A DNA stretch of 64,000 bases from Ancylomarina euxina (GCF_003863355.1 NZ_QQWG01000019.1:1-64000); one strand, 5' to 3'. Shown: positions 45,535 to 54,144, counted from the first letter of the stretch. Made by a program: numbers and translations. The notes: a model not told the origin generated them from the sequence alone.

Positions 45535-46851
45535 ATGAAAAAGGGTATTTATGTTTTACTATCATTTATAATGATATGTCTCAACAGTTGTGATAGTGAT
45601 TCTTCTGATATTAAATTAAAAGGAGAAAACACATCAATCTTTCTTGAAGAACTAGTTGTTAAGGAAAATCATGTTCAGTTAAAATGGAAAGCAAATAATG
45701 ATAGTATTGCTTATTATAGAGTCATTAGAGCAGTCGGGGAAAAAGGAATTTATGATATAAATAATAATAGAACCAACATAACAGAAATTAATAGTAGTGA
45801 CGAATTAAGCTATACTGATACGAATGTTCCTTATTCATCACGCGTAAGTTATGAAGTCCAGGGTATATTTTCTGAATCGGAGGATCAGTATTACATGAAA
45901 AATGTTTGGAGTAATGCCAGAGAATACGTGAGGGACATTCCTATGATTAATTTTCCATCAGATGATGTTATTTTTGTTACTGAACATGACCGTTTAATAT
46001 TTATCAATAAAGCAGATGGGGAAATAAAATCCTATAATTATAAAACTAAAGAAGAAACAGATTTTGAATTAAATTCGGGAGTTGGGTTTTGTACATTAAA
46101 TAAAAATGGTCAACGGTTTGAATTGCTTGTTCCAAGGAATGATGGTTGGTTGTTTATTTACGATGCGAATAGTTTTGACTTGATAGAGCAAATTAAGATC
46201 AGTCCATTTTCAGTTGTTTCAGCTGTCATAAAAGACGATCTCATATTTGCTAGTACAAACACCAGCGATGAGCCCGTAATCGTAATACGCAGAAGTACAA
46301 AAGAGATTGTTTCCAAGCTAACCTGGTATGGTGACGATGATAGAAGATTGCAAATTTTACCGAATACAAATACTGAACTATTTAGTGTTAATTCCGATGA
46401 AATTTCCTTTTATACTTATGATGCAAATGGTATTATGATCGATCGAAAGTATAAAGATCCTTGGGACAGTGAATATGCAACTTCAACGAATTTTACCATT
46501 ATTCCAAATTCAAAGAAATTCATTACTGCACCATTGGGAAATATTTTTGATAACAGCATTGCCTATGTGAATGGATTACCTAGAGGGAATTTAAAATTCT
46601 CAGATTTTATTATAAATACGAGTGGTTCTCTTGTTTATGCGGCATGTAGTAATAATAAATCAATAGAAGTTTATGATTTGTCGACCTTTAGACATATAGA
46701 AACTTTAAAAACAAACGCTTACCCTTATCGAATCTTTTATAAGGATGGAGAAATTATTTCAGTTTCTAAACCTACAGTCGAGAATGACTATTATTACGAT
46801 TCATCTCTTTCTGATTTAATTATTGAACGAATTGTTCATGAAATTAATTAG
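45535..46851 (+). CDS. Surface lipoprotein with fibronectin-like and beta-propeller-like regions
   Basis: The ATG at 45535 begins a clear lipoprotein signal (KKGIYVLLSFIMICLNSC, lipidated Cys at about 18). An ATG-less upstream extension of 32 codons has no signal. The 438-residue protein has a fibronectin type III-like domain at about 30-130 (VKENHVQLKWKANNDSIAYY, VSYEVQGIF). The remainder repeats short beta units with DHFI-, GEIKSYNYK-, NGWLFIYDAN-type strands consistent with a WD40/PQQ-like propeller. Probable role is surface binding or sensing. No operon partners. Confidence 0.7.
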   Translation: MKKGIYVLLSFIMICLNSCDSDSSDIKLKGENTSIFLEELVVKENHVQLKWKANNDSIAYYRVIRAVGEKGIYDINNNRTNITEINSSDELSYTDTNVPYSSRVSYEVQGIFSESEDQYYMKNVWSNAREYVRDIPMINFPSDDVIFVTEHDRLIFINKADGEIKSYNYKTKEETDFELNSGVGFCTLNKNGQRFELLVPRNDGWLFIYDANSFDLIEQIKISPFSVVSAVIKDDLIFASTNTSDEPVIVIRRSTKEIVSKLTWYGDDDRRLQILPNTNTELFSVNSDEISFYTYDANGIMIDRKYKDPWDSEYATSTNFTIIPNSKKFITAPLGNIFDNSIAYVNGLPRGNLKFSDFIINTSGSLVYAACSNNKSIEVYDLSTFRHIETLKTNAYPYRIFYKDGEIISVSKPTVENDYYYDSSLSDLIIERIVHEIN

Positions 46852-46907
46852 GTTCTTATTGGTGGATTAAGTCTTCAGGTATAATTAGTATTGGGGAGAA
46901 AGAATAA

Positions 46908-46938
46908 AGCTGTGGGAAATATACCACAGTTTTTTTTG
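46908..46938 (+). terminator. Intrinsic terminator
   Basis: CTGTGG and CCACAG form a stem followed by eight T residues, 57 nt after the lipoprotein stop. Confidence 0.75.
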
Positions 46939-47003
46939 CGATCGTCGTTGAGTGCTTGTTGTTATAGAATAACTTTTAAGCATATTAACAATTTTCTCGT
47001 CTT

Positions 47004-47777
47004 TTACTCATCTTTCTTAGTATTTCGTGGCAGTACTTCTTCTGGGAATGGGAACAGAATGGTTGAGTTCTTTTCAGCGGCAATATTGGCCAGAGTTTGG
47101 TAGAGTCTAAGTTTGATAGCTGAGGGTGATTTATCGATGAGCTTACCAGCAGCCAATAAGTTCTCAGCAGCCTGTTCTTCGGCAAGAGCAAGTATAACAC
47201 GAGCACGACGGGAGCGTTCTGCTTCCGCCTGATTAGCCATCATACGTCTCATGTTTTCCGGCAATTGAATATCCTTAATCTTAACGTCGATAATGATAAT
47301 ACCCCATTCCTGGGTTTCTTTTTCGACAATGCGTTTGATATTTTTGCCCATCTCTTCACGTTTGGATAAGATGGTATCCAGTTCAACCTTACCACAAACA
47401 TCTCTCAGGGCGGCTTGAGCCAGCTGCATTATGGCAAATTTATACTCTTCAACTTCTAATACGGCTTTCTCCGGATCGTCAATCTTAAAAAAGACAACCC
47501 CGTCGATACTACAAGGTACATTATCTTCTGTCATTACTTCCTGTGAATCGATATTGATGGTGATCACACGGATATCGACGATCTGTATGGTCTCGACCAA
47601 TGGAATCACCCACCTGAAGCCAGGCTTTAGGGTCATAATGTATTTTCCGAAGCGGAACTTCAAAGCTCTTTTATATTCGAAAATGATTCGGATACCACTT
47701 AATAGGAAGATGATAAAACCAAGGCTGAAAAGGATCAAAGGATTCATAAGGCTTGTGTTTAAATAATTGATATTCAT
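47004..47777 (-). CDS. Slipin (SPFH/band 7, stomatin-like) membrane protein
   Basis: The 257-residue protein has one N-terminal transmembrane helix (about 14-32; LILFSLGFIIFLLSGIRII). The SPFH core follows with KPGFRWVIPLVETIQIVDIR, the QEVMTEDNVPCSIDGVVFFK motif and AQAALRDVCGKVELDTILS. The C-terminal coiled coil with EAERSRRARVILALAEEQAA ends near residue 240. Slipins form ring-like oligomers and organise membrane microdomains or regulate proteases (often NfeD-linked). No NfeD gene is adjacent. Transcription runs leftward, and its gene is isolated. Confidence 0.93.
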   Translation of the reverse strand: MNINYLNTSLMNPLILFSLGFIIFLLSGIRIIFEYKRALKFRFGKYIMTLKPGFRWVIPLVETIQIVDIRVITINIDSQEVMTEDNVPCSIDGVVFFKIDDPEKAVLEVEEYKFAIMQLAQAALRDVCGKVELDTILSKREEMGKNIKRIVEKETQEWGIIIIDVKIKDIQLPENMRRMMANQAEAERSRRARVILALAEEQAAENLLAAGKLIDKSPSAIKLRLYQTLANIAAEKNSTILFPFPEEVLPRNTKKDE

Positions 47778-48348
47778 CTTGTAGAGTTTGTATGCTCTCT
47801 TGTAAATTTACGAAAAACAGAGAGGCTGGGCAAAATTAGTTTGGTTAGACGTTCTGGATATGGTCATTGATTATTTATTGAACAATACCATTAGAGTCGA
47901 TACACCTATTCGATAATGGATATAGCTTTTATCTTTATTTGTGTTCAATGAAAGGGAAGGTGAAACATTTTATAAAAATAAAGATTCTTTGATCAGATTA
48001 CTCTGAATGCCTTTAAATATCTGATAATCTATTGCTTTACGAACGTATCTGTTTTCATGACCAATGGCATGTATTTCAGTATTCATGTCTTGTTTATTTG
48101 GATTTTAGAGAAATAACTCTCTAAATTAGCTTTGCTGTTCGACCACAAGAACATCTTTTCTTACAAATTATAAGACTAAAAGGGAGTCTGTAAGTTAGGC
48201 TCTAAATACTTTTGAGACTTCTAAGTCAAAGTATTTCATATTTGCTGAATCTCTCTACACGATTAAGTTCGTTGATAGTAAATTCCTTTAAAATTCCATT
48301 CATATTACTTAAAATAATTTATTCAGGATGCTTTCGATTCTTTTTTAG
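47778..48348. other. Gene-poor region upstream of the slipin gene
   Basis: It should contain the slipin promoter. An open frame of 94 codons at 48212 lacks a good start and any recognisable feature and overlaps the remnant downstream in another frame. No gene is supported. Confidence 0.35.
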
Positions 48349-48657
48349 AAGCCAGCATGTTGTACTACTACAAGTATTGAAACGAAATCAACAAATAGTG
48401 CAAAATTATATCAGAATGTACCAAATCCATGGAGCGATAATACGGTTATCAAGTATCACATTCCAGAAGAGTCCCAAGAAGCATTTATTCAATTAAGAAG
48501 TATAAATGGAAAGCTTATTAATAAGTTTAATATTAATTATAAAGGTGAAGGTCATGTTATGCTTTCGTCAAATTCACTTACAGAAGACTGTTACGTTTAA
48601 ACACTGATTATTGACAATAGAATAATTGATAGCAAGAAATTTATTATTAGCAGATAA
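48349..48657 (+). pseudogene. Remnant of a surface protein C-terminus, type-A sorting-domain-like, with in-frame TAA
   Basis: A frame opened by a TAG reads for 103 codons to TAA at 48655-48657 and matches the Bacteroidota C-terminal domain that follows tail-fibre-like and T9SS-type secreted proteins: KLYQNVPNPWSDNTVIKYHI, then EAFIQLRSINGKLINKFN, SSNSLTEDCYV and TLIIDNRIIDSKKFIISR. A TAA at 48598-48600 interrupts it. No start codon or upstream gene body remains. The sequence N-P-W-S is the usual NPFS-like start of the domain. Confidence 0.75.
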
Positions 48658-48723
48658 AATAACAAATGGGGCATGGGGTTGACTTATGTCTTCGTGGTTG
48701 AATGTTTATAAAAAGAGCAGGAC

Positions 48724-48755
48724 TAAGCTGTGGTGGAAGAGCCACAGCTTTTTTA
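48724..48755 (+). terminator. Intrinsic terminator
   Basis: AAGCTGTGG and CCACAGCTT form a 9-bp stem followed by T residues. It follows the surface-protein remnant and probably belonged to that gene. Confidence 0.8.
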
Positions 48756-48789
48756 TTGCAACTCCAAGTTTATTCTATACTAACAGTTT

Positions 48790-48836
48790 CCCCTCCTTAA
48801 CGAGGAGGGGTGGCTTGCGAAGCAAGACGGGGTAGT
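48790..48836 (+). repeat. REP-like double hairpin element
   Basis: CCCCTCCT (48790-48797) pairs with AGGAGGGG (48803-48810). A second short hairpin CTTGC-GAA-GCAAG follows at 48814-48826, and the element closes with ACGGGGTAGT. This layout (C-rich hairpin, G-rich tail) is a common dispersed repeat in Bacteroidota genomes, likely mobilised by a RAYT-type transposase, but none is in the window. Confidence 0.6.
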
Positions 48837-48931
48837 GCATACGCTTCTTTTATTATCCCATATAACTATTCATAATTATATAGATCTATTATATTTTATG
48901 TATGTTAGTTGCTTTACTATGGTTTAATTTA

Positions 48932-48960
48932 TTGTTTTCTAGTTGTTTTTCATAAATTTG
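48932..48960 (+). promoter_or_regulatory. Orphan Bacteroidota promoter
   Basis: TTG (48932-48934), 18 nt, then TAAATTTG (48953-48960), with TTTTCA directly before it, exactly as at 25222 and 54252. The next gene begins 620 nt later, so the transcript has an unusually long leader or is a separate RNA. Confidence 0.6.
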
Positions 48961-49346
48961 GTAGGCTTGAATTACAATGTTTGCCTTTATTTTATTTGTA
49001 TGTGTGAGTAAATGCAATTGATAAATTTAATGGCAGTGTAAGTTAAGTGGTTGAAAGACCGGTTTGTAGCTGCTGTTATGCAAAGGCAACGTAATATTAA
49101 ACTATGAGATTAGAATAAAGAATAAGAGTGAAATAGTAATCAGGTATTTTTGATTTTGAACTAGGGATTTTTCGAATACTGTATACAGATTTAAGCCTCA
49201 ATTTAAATAATGAAATTCCTCATCGAATTGCTCTCATTATTTAATCTATGAATTTTATGATAGAGGTACTGCTAATCATATTTAAAAATGAATTCGAATT
49301 TATCAATAATTACAATGTTCATGTGCGTTTTTGCCTCCAGTGATCC
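48961..49346. other. Stretch downstream of the orphan promoter
   Basis: No open frame of note. If the promoter is active, this would be transcribed as a leader or small RNA. Confidence 0.3.
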
Positions 49347-49390
49347 TTCGGTCTAGGTTCGGTCAAGGTTCGATGTAGGTTCGTGTAAGG
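49347..49390 (+). repeat. Tandem 11-bp repeat (four units)
   Basis: Four consecutive 11-nt units: TTCGGTCTAGG, TTCGGTCAAGG, TTCGATGTAGG and TTCGTGTAAGG. All begin TTCG and end GG, with variation at the central bases. Confidence 0.75.
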
Positions 49391-49419
49391 GATTTTCAGT
49401 TTAAGTGTACATAATAAAA

Positions 49420-49478
49420 AGGCCTGGGTGAGTCATTTAATATCACAAATCATTCATCTAAAAAACTCCAGCAAGCCT
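49420..49478. repeat. Imperfect inverted repeat
   Basis: AGGCCTGGGTGAGT (49420-49433) is complementary at 10 of 14 positions to ACTCCAGCAAGCCT (49465-49478), with about 31 nt between. It could be a decayed mobile-element end or a weak hairpin. Confidence 0.3.
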
Positions 49479-49579
49479 ATTAAAATAGAACTTGTTGAAA
49501 AGATAAATTTATGACTTAGAAACAGCTTCGAAATTAATAATCGTAAACAACTAAGTTTAGTTTGATAATATTATAAACG

Positions 49580-50254
49580 ATGAAAAAAACACTCTTAATT
49601 TTTTGTTTCATTAGCATATTCGCAATTGGTACTATGTCACAAGTGTATGAGCCTGATAGGAGATCTCAATTGGAGAGGAATGATGATTATTGTGAGTATA
49701 TGCCGGAGAAACTGACGAAGTTGGATCTGATCCAGGCTCTGGAAGTTGCTGGTGTGAGAATAAATATATTCGACTTGGGGGATTTTGATAAGACCTATAA
49801 GCTGACGATCAGCTTGGATGAATATGTGGATTCAAAACGGCTTACTACCGATATTATTTTTAGGGGTGACAATGAAACCACTTATTATAAAGAGAATGAC
49901 GAGCGCTACTTTATTGACTACATCAAGCAGATTAAGATATTCTCGAAGGAGAGTGATGAGAGCCTTTTGTTGCATATCAAGACCTTGAGTTATGATCTTA
50001 AAAGGAAGATCACATTTAAGCTGAAGAATGAAGAGCAATATTATAGTTTGAAAGCCTATGCTAACACAAAATGGGAACTCAATAAAAAAATTCCCCTATT
50101 GGTATATGCCTCATCATGGGAACGGGATGGTTCTGAAATAATCTGCGGCTCTCTTTTATTAGAAGAAAATGAAAAAGGGACCGATAGGATTCTAAGCTCT
50201 TCACCTCATTACTTTATCGTCTCTTATGAAGTCAGAGAGATTAATAATAACTAA
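49580..50254 (+). CDS. Secreted protein, unknown function
   Basis: The 224-residue protein begins with a signal peptide (MKKTLLIFCFISIFAIGTMS, cut before QVYEPDRR). The mature part is a mix of helix and strands with many acidic and basic residues: EYMPEKLTKLDLIQALEVAG, FDKTYKLTISLDEY, and IKTLSYDLKRKITFKLKN. No cysteine pair, motif or repeat identifies a family. It starts a run of small exported proteins and is followed 24 nt later by a TPR protein, so may share an operon. Function not assigned. Confidence 0.6.
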   Translation: MKKTLLIFCFISIFAIGTMSQVYEPDRRSQLERNDDYCEYMPEKLTKLDLIQALEVAGVRINIFDLGDFDKTYKLTISLDEYVDSKRLTTDIIFRGDNETTYYKENDERYFIDYIKQIKIFSKESDESLLLHIKTLSYDLKRKITFKLKNEEQYYSLKAYANTKWELNKKIPLLVYASSWERDGSEIICGSLLLEENEKGTDRILSSSPHYFIVSYEVREINNN

Positions 50255-50278
50255 TCCATTCAAATTATATCGATACAA

Positions 50279-51163
50279 ATGATAAGAACTTATACGTTAC
50301 TCATTCTTTTTCTTCTTACATCAGCTTGTTTAAAGGCACAGAACTTGCGAGAAAAAATTGCCTATAATGCCTGTGAGCAACTGGATTCTATTCAGAAAGT
50401 AAAGGTTTTGAATGATAGTATTATTCGAAATAGTATAACTCACGCCCTCGCGAGAGTCATGACTGAAGGAACAGCCGAGGAGAAAAAAATAATTTGTACA
50501 GTTACGGGTATTCGACAGCTTTTAAAAGAAACTTTCGAGGTGATGCCATCTGCTTGTTACCCTGTCAGACGATTTTTAGTGGAAAAGAAGAGAACTGAAT
50601 TTTATAAATTTTCAGATAATGAAAAAGCAAACCTTCATTTTGATGCAGGTAACGATTTTTTGAAATCACAAAATTATAAGAAGGCAATAAAAGCATTTAA
50701 ATCGGCTATTAAGCTGGATAAATCCTTTGTTTATGCCATTGATCATTTAGCCGTAGCATATCGCAGACAAATGAATTTTAAGAAAGCGATAAAATATTAC
50801 AAGCAGTCGCTAAGTATCTTTCCCGAAGGTGATGTTGCTCTATTAAATATTGCGGTGTCATATACATTTTTAATGGATAATAATAAAGCATTGGAATGCT
50901 ATAATCAATTGATGTTTTTATATCCAAATGAAGCCGAAGGCTACTTTGGCTCAGCAAAAATACGCTTCAGGAATTCGGATTATAGTAAGGCCTTAGATCA
51001 TTTGTTTATTGCCCACAGTATTTATGCCGATACCCATTCAGATTACATAAAGGATAGCACAAAACTATTTGAAATAATGTATGTACAACTAAAGGAAGAA
51101 AACAAACTGGATTTAGTTAAAGCAAAAGCTAAAGAGCATAACGTACAGATAAATGTAGAATAA
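50279..51163 (+). CDS. Secreted tetratricopeptide-repeat protein
   Basis: The 294-residue protein has a signal peptide (IRTYTLLILFLLTSACLKA, with a possible lipobox but signal-peptidase I cleavage also plausible) and a helical N-terminal part (about 20-115). About three TPR repeats follow: ADAGNDFLKSQNYKKAIKAF-like, VYAIDHLAVAYRRQMNFKKA, and DVALLNIAVSYTFLMDNNKA, with a fourth at AEGYFGSAKIRFRNSDYSKA. TPR proteins scaffold protein complexes. The periplasmic or outer-membrane location suits an envelope assembly role. It directly follows the unknown secreted protein. No enzymatic domain seen. Confidence 0.78.
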   Translation: MIRTYTLLILFLLTSACLKAQNLREKIAYNACEQLDSIQKVKVLNDSIIRNSITHALARVMTEGTAEEKKIICTVTGIRQLLKETFEVMPSACYPVRRFLVEKKRTEFYKFSDNEKANLHFDAGNDFLKSQNYKKAIKAFKSAIKLDKSFVYAIDHLAVAYRRQMNFKKAIKYYKQSLSIFPEGDVALLNIAVSYTFLMDNNKALECYNQLMFLYPNEAEGYFGSAKIRFRNSDYSKALDHLFIAHSIYADTHSDYIKDSTKLFEIMYVQLKEENKLDLVKAKAKEHNVQINVE

Positions 51164-51263
51164 ACTACTGCTACAAAAAAATATCAATACTTAGCTGTTT
51201 GAGGCGGTTAAAGGTGAATATCAGAATGCTTACTAAAATTGAGAATTAAACCATAAACCAGCT

Positions 51264-51452
51264 ATGACTAAAAGAAAAGCTCTCATTGTTTCAGCAGTTT
51301 TTATTGGATCAGCATTGTTGGTAGAAGTATTAAAAATGAATTACAAGGAGCTCCTTGATGGAGAATTCGTCGATTTTCTTTCGGGTGCTTTATTGGGCTC
51401 AGGAATAGGTCTCTTTCTTGGAAATATTTTAAGAAAAGAAAAAATATGTTAG
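51264..51452 (+). CDS. Small membrane protein, tandem paralogue 1
   Basis: A 62-residue protein with a basic start (MTKRKALI), a first hydrophobic helix (VSAVFIGSALLVEVL), a short acidic loop and a glycine-rich second helix (LSGALLGSGIGLFLGNIL). The second copy lies 36 nt downstream with the same layout. This resembles very small two-helix membrane proteins found in Bacteroidota, without an assigned function. Start codon and spacing look good. Confidence 0.6.
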   Translation: MTKRKALIVSAVFIGSALLVEVLKMNYKELLDGEFVDFLSGALLGSGIGLFLGNILRKEKIC

Positions 51453-51488
51453 AACAGAACTAATTAATATCACTTAAATATTAGAACT

Positions 51489-51689
51489 ATGAGTAAAAGA
51501 AATAAAATTATTTTAGCCGGTTTATTGATTGTGTCTGCAATAACCATAGGTGTTTTAGAGGGACTTGGTTACGATTTAATAAGTCAACATTATGAAAGAT
51601 TTATTCCAGGAGTTTTGTTTGGCGCGGGCTTTAGTCTTATTATTATAAGCCTGTTTAATAAAAACGATAGGATAGAAGAGAACCAATAA
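51489..51689 (+). CDS. Small membrane protein, tandem paralogue 2
   Basis: A 66-residue protein that parallels the gene just upstream: basic start MSKRNKII, first helix (LAGLLIVSAITIGVLEGLG), acidic-polar loop and second helix (FIPGVLFGAGFSLIIISLF). Both share an -FxPG/LSGxLxGxG pattern before helix 2, so they probably arose by duplication. A 36-nt gap suggests one transcript. Function unknown. Confidence 0.6.
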   Translation: MSKRNKIILAGLLIVSAITIGVLEGLGYDLISQHYERFIPGVLFGAGFSLIIISLFNKNDRIEENQ

Positions 51690-51750
51690 AATTGTCGATG
51701 CATATTCAAGAGAAGGATATGCACGACTCATTATTAAAATAGAAATAGTT

Positions 51751-52200
51751 ATGAAAAAATTATTGATCCCTTTTTTTATGCTTACCCTTTTCTCGTTAAG
51801 CTCTTGTTGTTATGAAGAAGAATGTGGAGCCTGTTTTACGCCTCCAAACTATTTTGTATTCGAATTGGTCGATAGTGACACAGGAGAAAACCTATTTACG
51901 AATAGAACTTTCGATTCAGATGATATAGAAGTTTTAGATGCCTCAGACCATTCTATTGAATTTGCCTTTATAGAGGAAAATGACATCAATTTAATTGAAA
52001 TAAACACGATTGGCTGGCAAACGGAAATTGTCAATTACAGAATCAATATAGGCTCCGAGAATATATTCGATCTGTATGTAGATGCTAAAAGATTAAGTGA
52101 AGACTGTTGCTCCTTTACGAGATACAATGAAATTGAAATCGGTAATACAGACTTTAGCTTGAGTGCTGAAACAGGGATTTATACTATTTTAGTTGATTAA
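51751..52200 (+). CDS. Small lipoprotein, unknown function
   Basis: A 149-residue protein with a lipobox (FMLTLFSLSSC, Cys at about 19), immediately followed by cysteine-rich residues (CYEEECGAC). The mature region has strands such as FVFELVDSDTGENLFTNRTF and a motif DAKRLSEDCCSFTRYNEIEI. Several Cys residues may form disulfides or bind a metal. A DUF-like peptide-binding role is conceivable, but no family is recognised. It is 61 nt from the tandem membrane proteins and directly before a dehydrogenase, so its transcriptional partner is unclear. Confidence 0.65.
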   Translation: MKKLLIPFFMLTLFSLSSCCYEEECGACFTPPNYFVFELVDSDTGENLFTNRTFDSDDIEVLDASDHSIEFAFIEENDINLIEINTIGWQTEIVNYRINIGSENIFDLYVDAKRLSEDCCSFTRYNEIEIGNTDFSLSAETGIYTILVD

Positions 52201-52249
52201 GAAACAAATATTGGATTGTTGAATGAGTTGGTAAAAGCATTAAAGCCTT

Positions 52250-53236
52250 ATGAAAAAGAAAATACGTTGGGGAATAATGGGCTTAGGCAAAATTGCAAAC
52301 AAGTTTGCCAGTGATCTCCAGTTATCTAATGAGGCTGAACTTTATGCTGTGGCTTCGAGAAACCAAGAAAAGGCCATAGCCTTTGAAGAGAAGTTCCATT
52401 CACAAAAGCATTACGATTCTTATGAAGAGATGGCAAAGGATGAAGCGATTGATGTGATTTATATTGCAACACCACATAGCTTTCATTTTGAAAATACCAT
52501 GCTTTGCCTGAAGAATAATAAGTCTGTATTATGTGAGAAGCCTATAGGCTTGGACTCTCATCAGGTGAGAGCTATGATAAAAGAAGCTAGATTGAGAAAC
52601 CTGTTTCTAATGGAAGGTTTGTGGACCCGTTTTATACCCGCCACAGAGAAATTAATCGAGTTGCTTCAAAAGAAGTCGATTGGTGATCTTCAATACCTGC
52701 AAGCTGATTTTGGTTTCAAGGCCGATTTCGATCCTGAGAGCCGGGTCTTTAATAAATGTATGGGCGGTGGCTCCCTAATGGATATAGGTATCTATCCCAT
52801 TTATTTAAGTCTGATTACTCTCGGTATCCCTACGCATCTGAATGCGATAGCCCGTATAACCAAAACAGGAGTTGATTCTTATTGTTCCATGCTCTTCGGC
52901 TATGAGAATGGTGAGAAAGCCATTTTGGAATCGTCAGTAGAAGCTGACACACCAACCACTGCTCATATTTATGGGAGTAAGGGTTATATCAAGATGCATA
53001 GCAGATTTCATCATAGCAAGAAAATATCTTTGTATCAGGACGATGAGTTGAAAGAGGTATTCGACTTAAAGTATCAGGGGCATGGTTATATCTACGAAAT
53101 TGAAGAGGTCAACCGCTGTTTGAGAAACAAAATGATTGAAAGTCCAAAACTACCACATACACTCAGTTTAGATCTAATGGCAGTAATCGATCAGGTAAAG
53201 GCTAAAATTGGTTTGACATATTCGAGTCATAGCTAA
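52250..53236 (+). CDS. Gfo/Idh/MocA-family NAD(P)-dependent oxidoreductase
   Basis: The 328-residue protein has the Rossmann start KIRWGIMGLGKIANKFASDL with the G.G.IA pattern (about 10-16), then IDVIYIATPHSFHFENTM and CEKPIGLD with the conserved EKP triad (about 95-97). A C-terminal alpha/beta domain (about 125-320) has GGGSLMDIGIYPIYLSL, where the catalytic-type D and Y-equivalents lie. These enzymes oxidise or reduce sugars and related polyols. The exact substrate is not predictable. It starts 49 nt after the lipoprotein and is followed by a gap of 184 nt. Confidence 0.9.
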   Translation: MKKKIRWGIMGLGKIANKFASDLQLSNEAELYAVASRNQEKAIAFEEKFHSQKHYDSYEEMAKDEAIDVIYIATPHSFHFENTMLCLKNNKSVLCEKPIGLDSHQVRAMIKEARLRNLFLMEGLWTRFIPATEKLIELLQKKSIGDLQYLQADFGFKADFDPESRVFNKCMGGGSLMDIGIYPIYLSLITLGIPTHLNAIARITKTGVDSYCSMLFGYENGEKAILESSVEADTPTTAHIYGSKGYIKMHSRFHHSKKISLYQDDELKEVFDLKYQGHGYIYEIEEVNRCLRNKMIESPKLPHTLSLDLMAVIDQVKAKIGLTYSSHS

Positions 53237-53420
53237 CTCATGCTAATTTGAAATTGAAAGAGCTCTAGTCTATACACGCTTTGTATATGTTTTTTTCTAT
53301 TATTTTGTTTATCTTCAGTATGGAAATAGAGAAAAGAATTATGAATTAATCTCTTAATGCAAAAATTTAATTTTTGCTTAACATGACCAAAGAGAAGCTA
53401 AATACCTAAAAACGACTAGT

Positions 53421-54113
53421 ATGAGACGACTTTATAAGCCTATAATGTTTTCTTTCTTATTAGCTCTTTCTAATGGGGGCTATTGTCAGTATGAATCGAT
53501 ACTCGAAGAGAGAATTGTAGGAAGAGTGCTCGATACACTTGAGGTCAATGAAAATAATACGGTAGTTCATACTTTATGGTTGAGTGATACCTTAAAAGTT
53601 GTTGTTCAGAACGAGCATCTTAAGTATGATTTTAAGAGCACGGAAAAGGGAGGCGAAAAACGCTCATTTAGTCTGACTGAGCGTAAAAACTATATCAAAG
53701 ATTTAAAGACTTGGGGGCAAAATTGTTTTTCTTCTGCTCTAGAGCATTGTTTGGCTCGAAATGGCTTGGCTCAACAAGCCGTGTTTAACAAACGAACCTT
53801 AATTGGCTTGGAGACCTTCAGTCAGATTCTGAATCACTACTTTATAGAAGTAAAGGCCTTTAACACACTTTCCAAACAGAATTTTAAAACAAAAATGCCG
53901 GATAATGCTTTGCTTACTTTTTCGAGTCAAGCTGGTAAGCTCATTCATGCCGTCTATTTCACTGAGGGGCTTTATTATTCCAAGAGTGCTGGTTCTGAAG
54001 CGACGGAGTTTATAAACCTTAAGAATTTTATTAAAGAAAATTATAACGAAACCCAATTGATTAAAATATATCAATTCGATAAAGCCAGATTCGATTTGGC
54101 TTTAAATAAATAG
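53421..54113 (+). CDS. Secreted protein, possible NlpC/P60-like (papain-fold) cysteine peptidase
   Basis: A 230-residue protein with a signal peptide (SFLLALSNGGYCQ). The mature domain is short, with a Cys at 102 in WGQNCFSSALEHCLARNG near the start of a helix and a His at 176 in GKLIHAVYFTEGLYYSKSAG. The relative positions and the HAVYF...YYSKS pattern resemble the Cys-His arrangement of NlpC/P60 and related papain-like amidases, which cleave peptidoglycan cross-links. The third residue of the triad was not assigned. It is followed by a strong terminator, so it is monocistronic. The peptidase call is a hypothesis. Confidence 0.5.
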   Translation: MRRLYKPIMFSFLLALSNGGYCQYESILEERIVGRVLDTLEVNENNTVVHTLWLSDTLKVVVQNEHLKYDFKSTEKGGEKRSFSLTERKNYIKDLKTWGQNCFSSALEHCLARNGLAQQAVFNKRTLIGLETFSQILNHYFIEVKAFNTLSKQNFKTKMPDNALLTFSSQAGKLIHAVYFTEGLYYSKSAGSEATEFINLKNFIKENYNETQLIKIYQFDKARFDLALNK

Positions 54114-54144
54114 AAATTGTTTCAGGTTAATATCATTATCGCTT

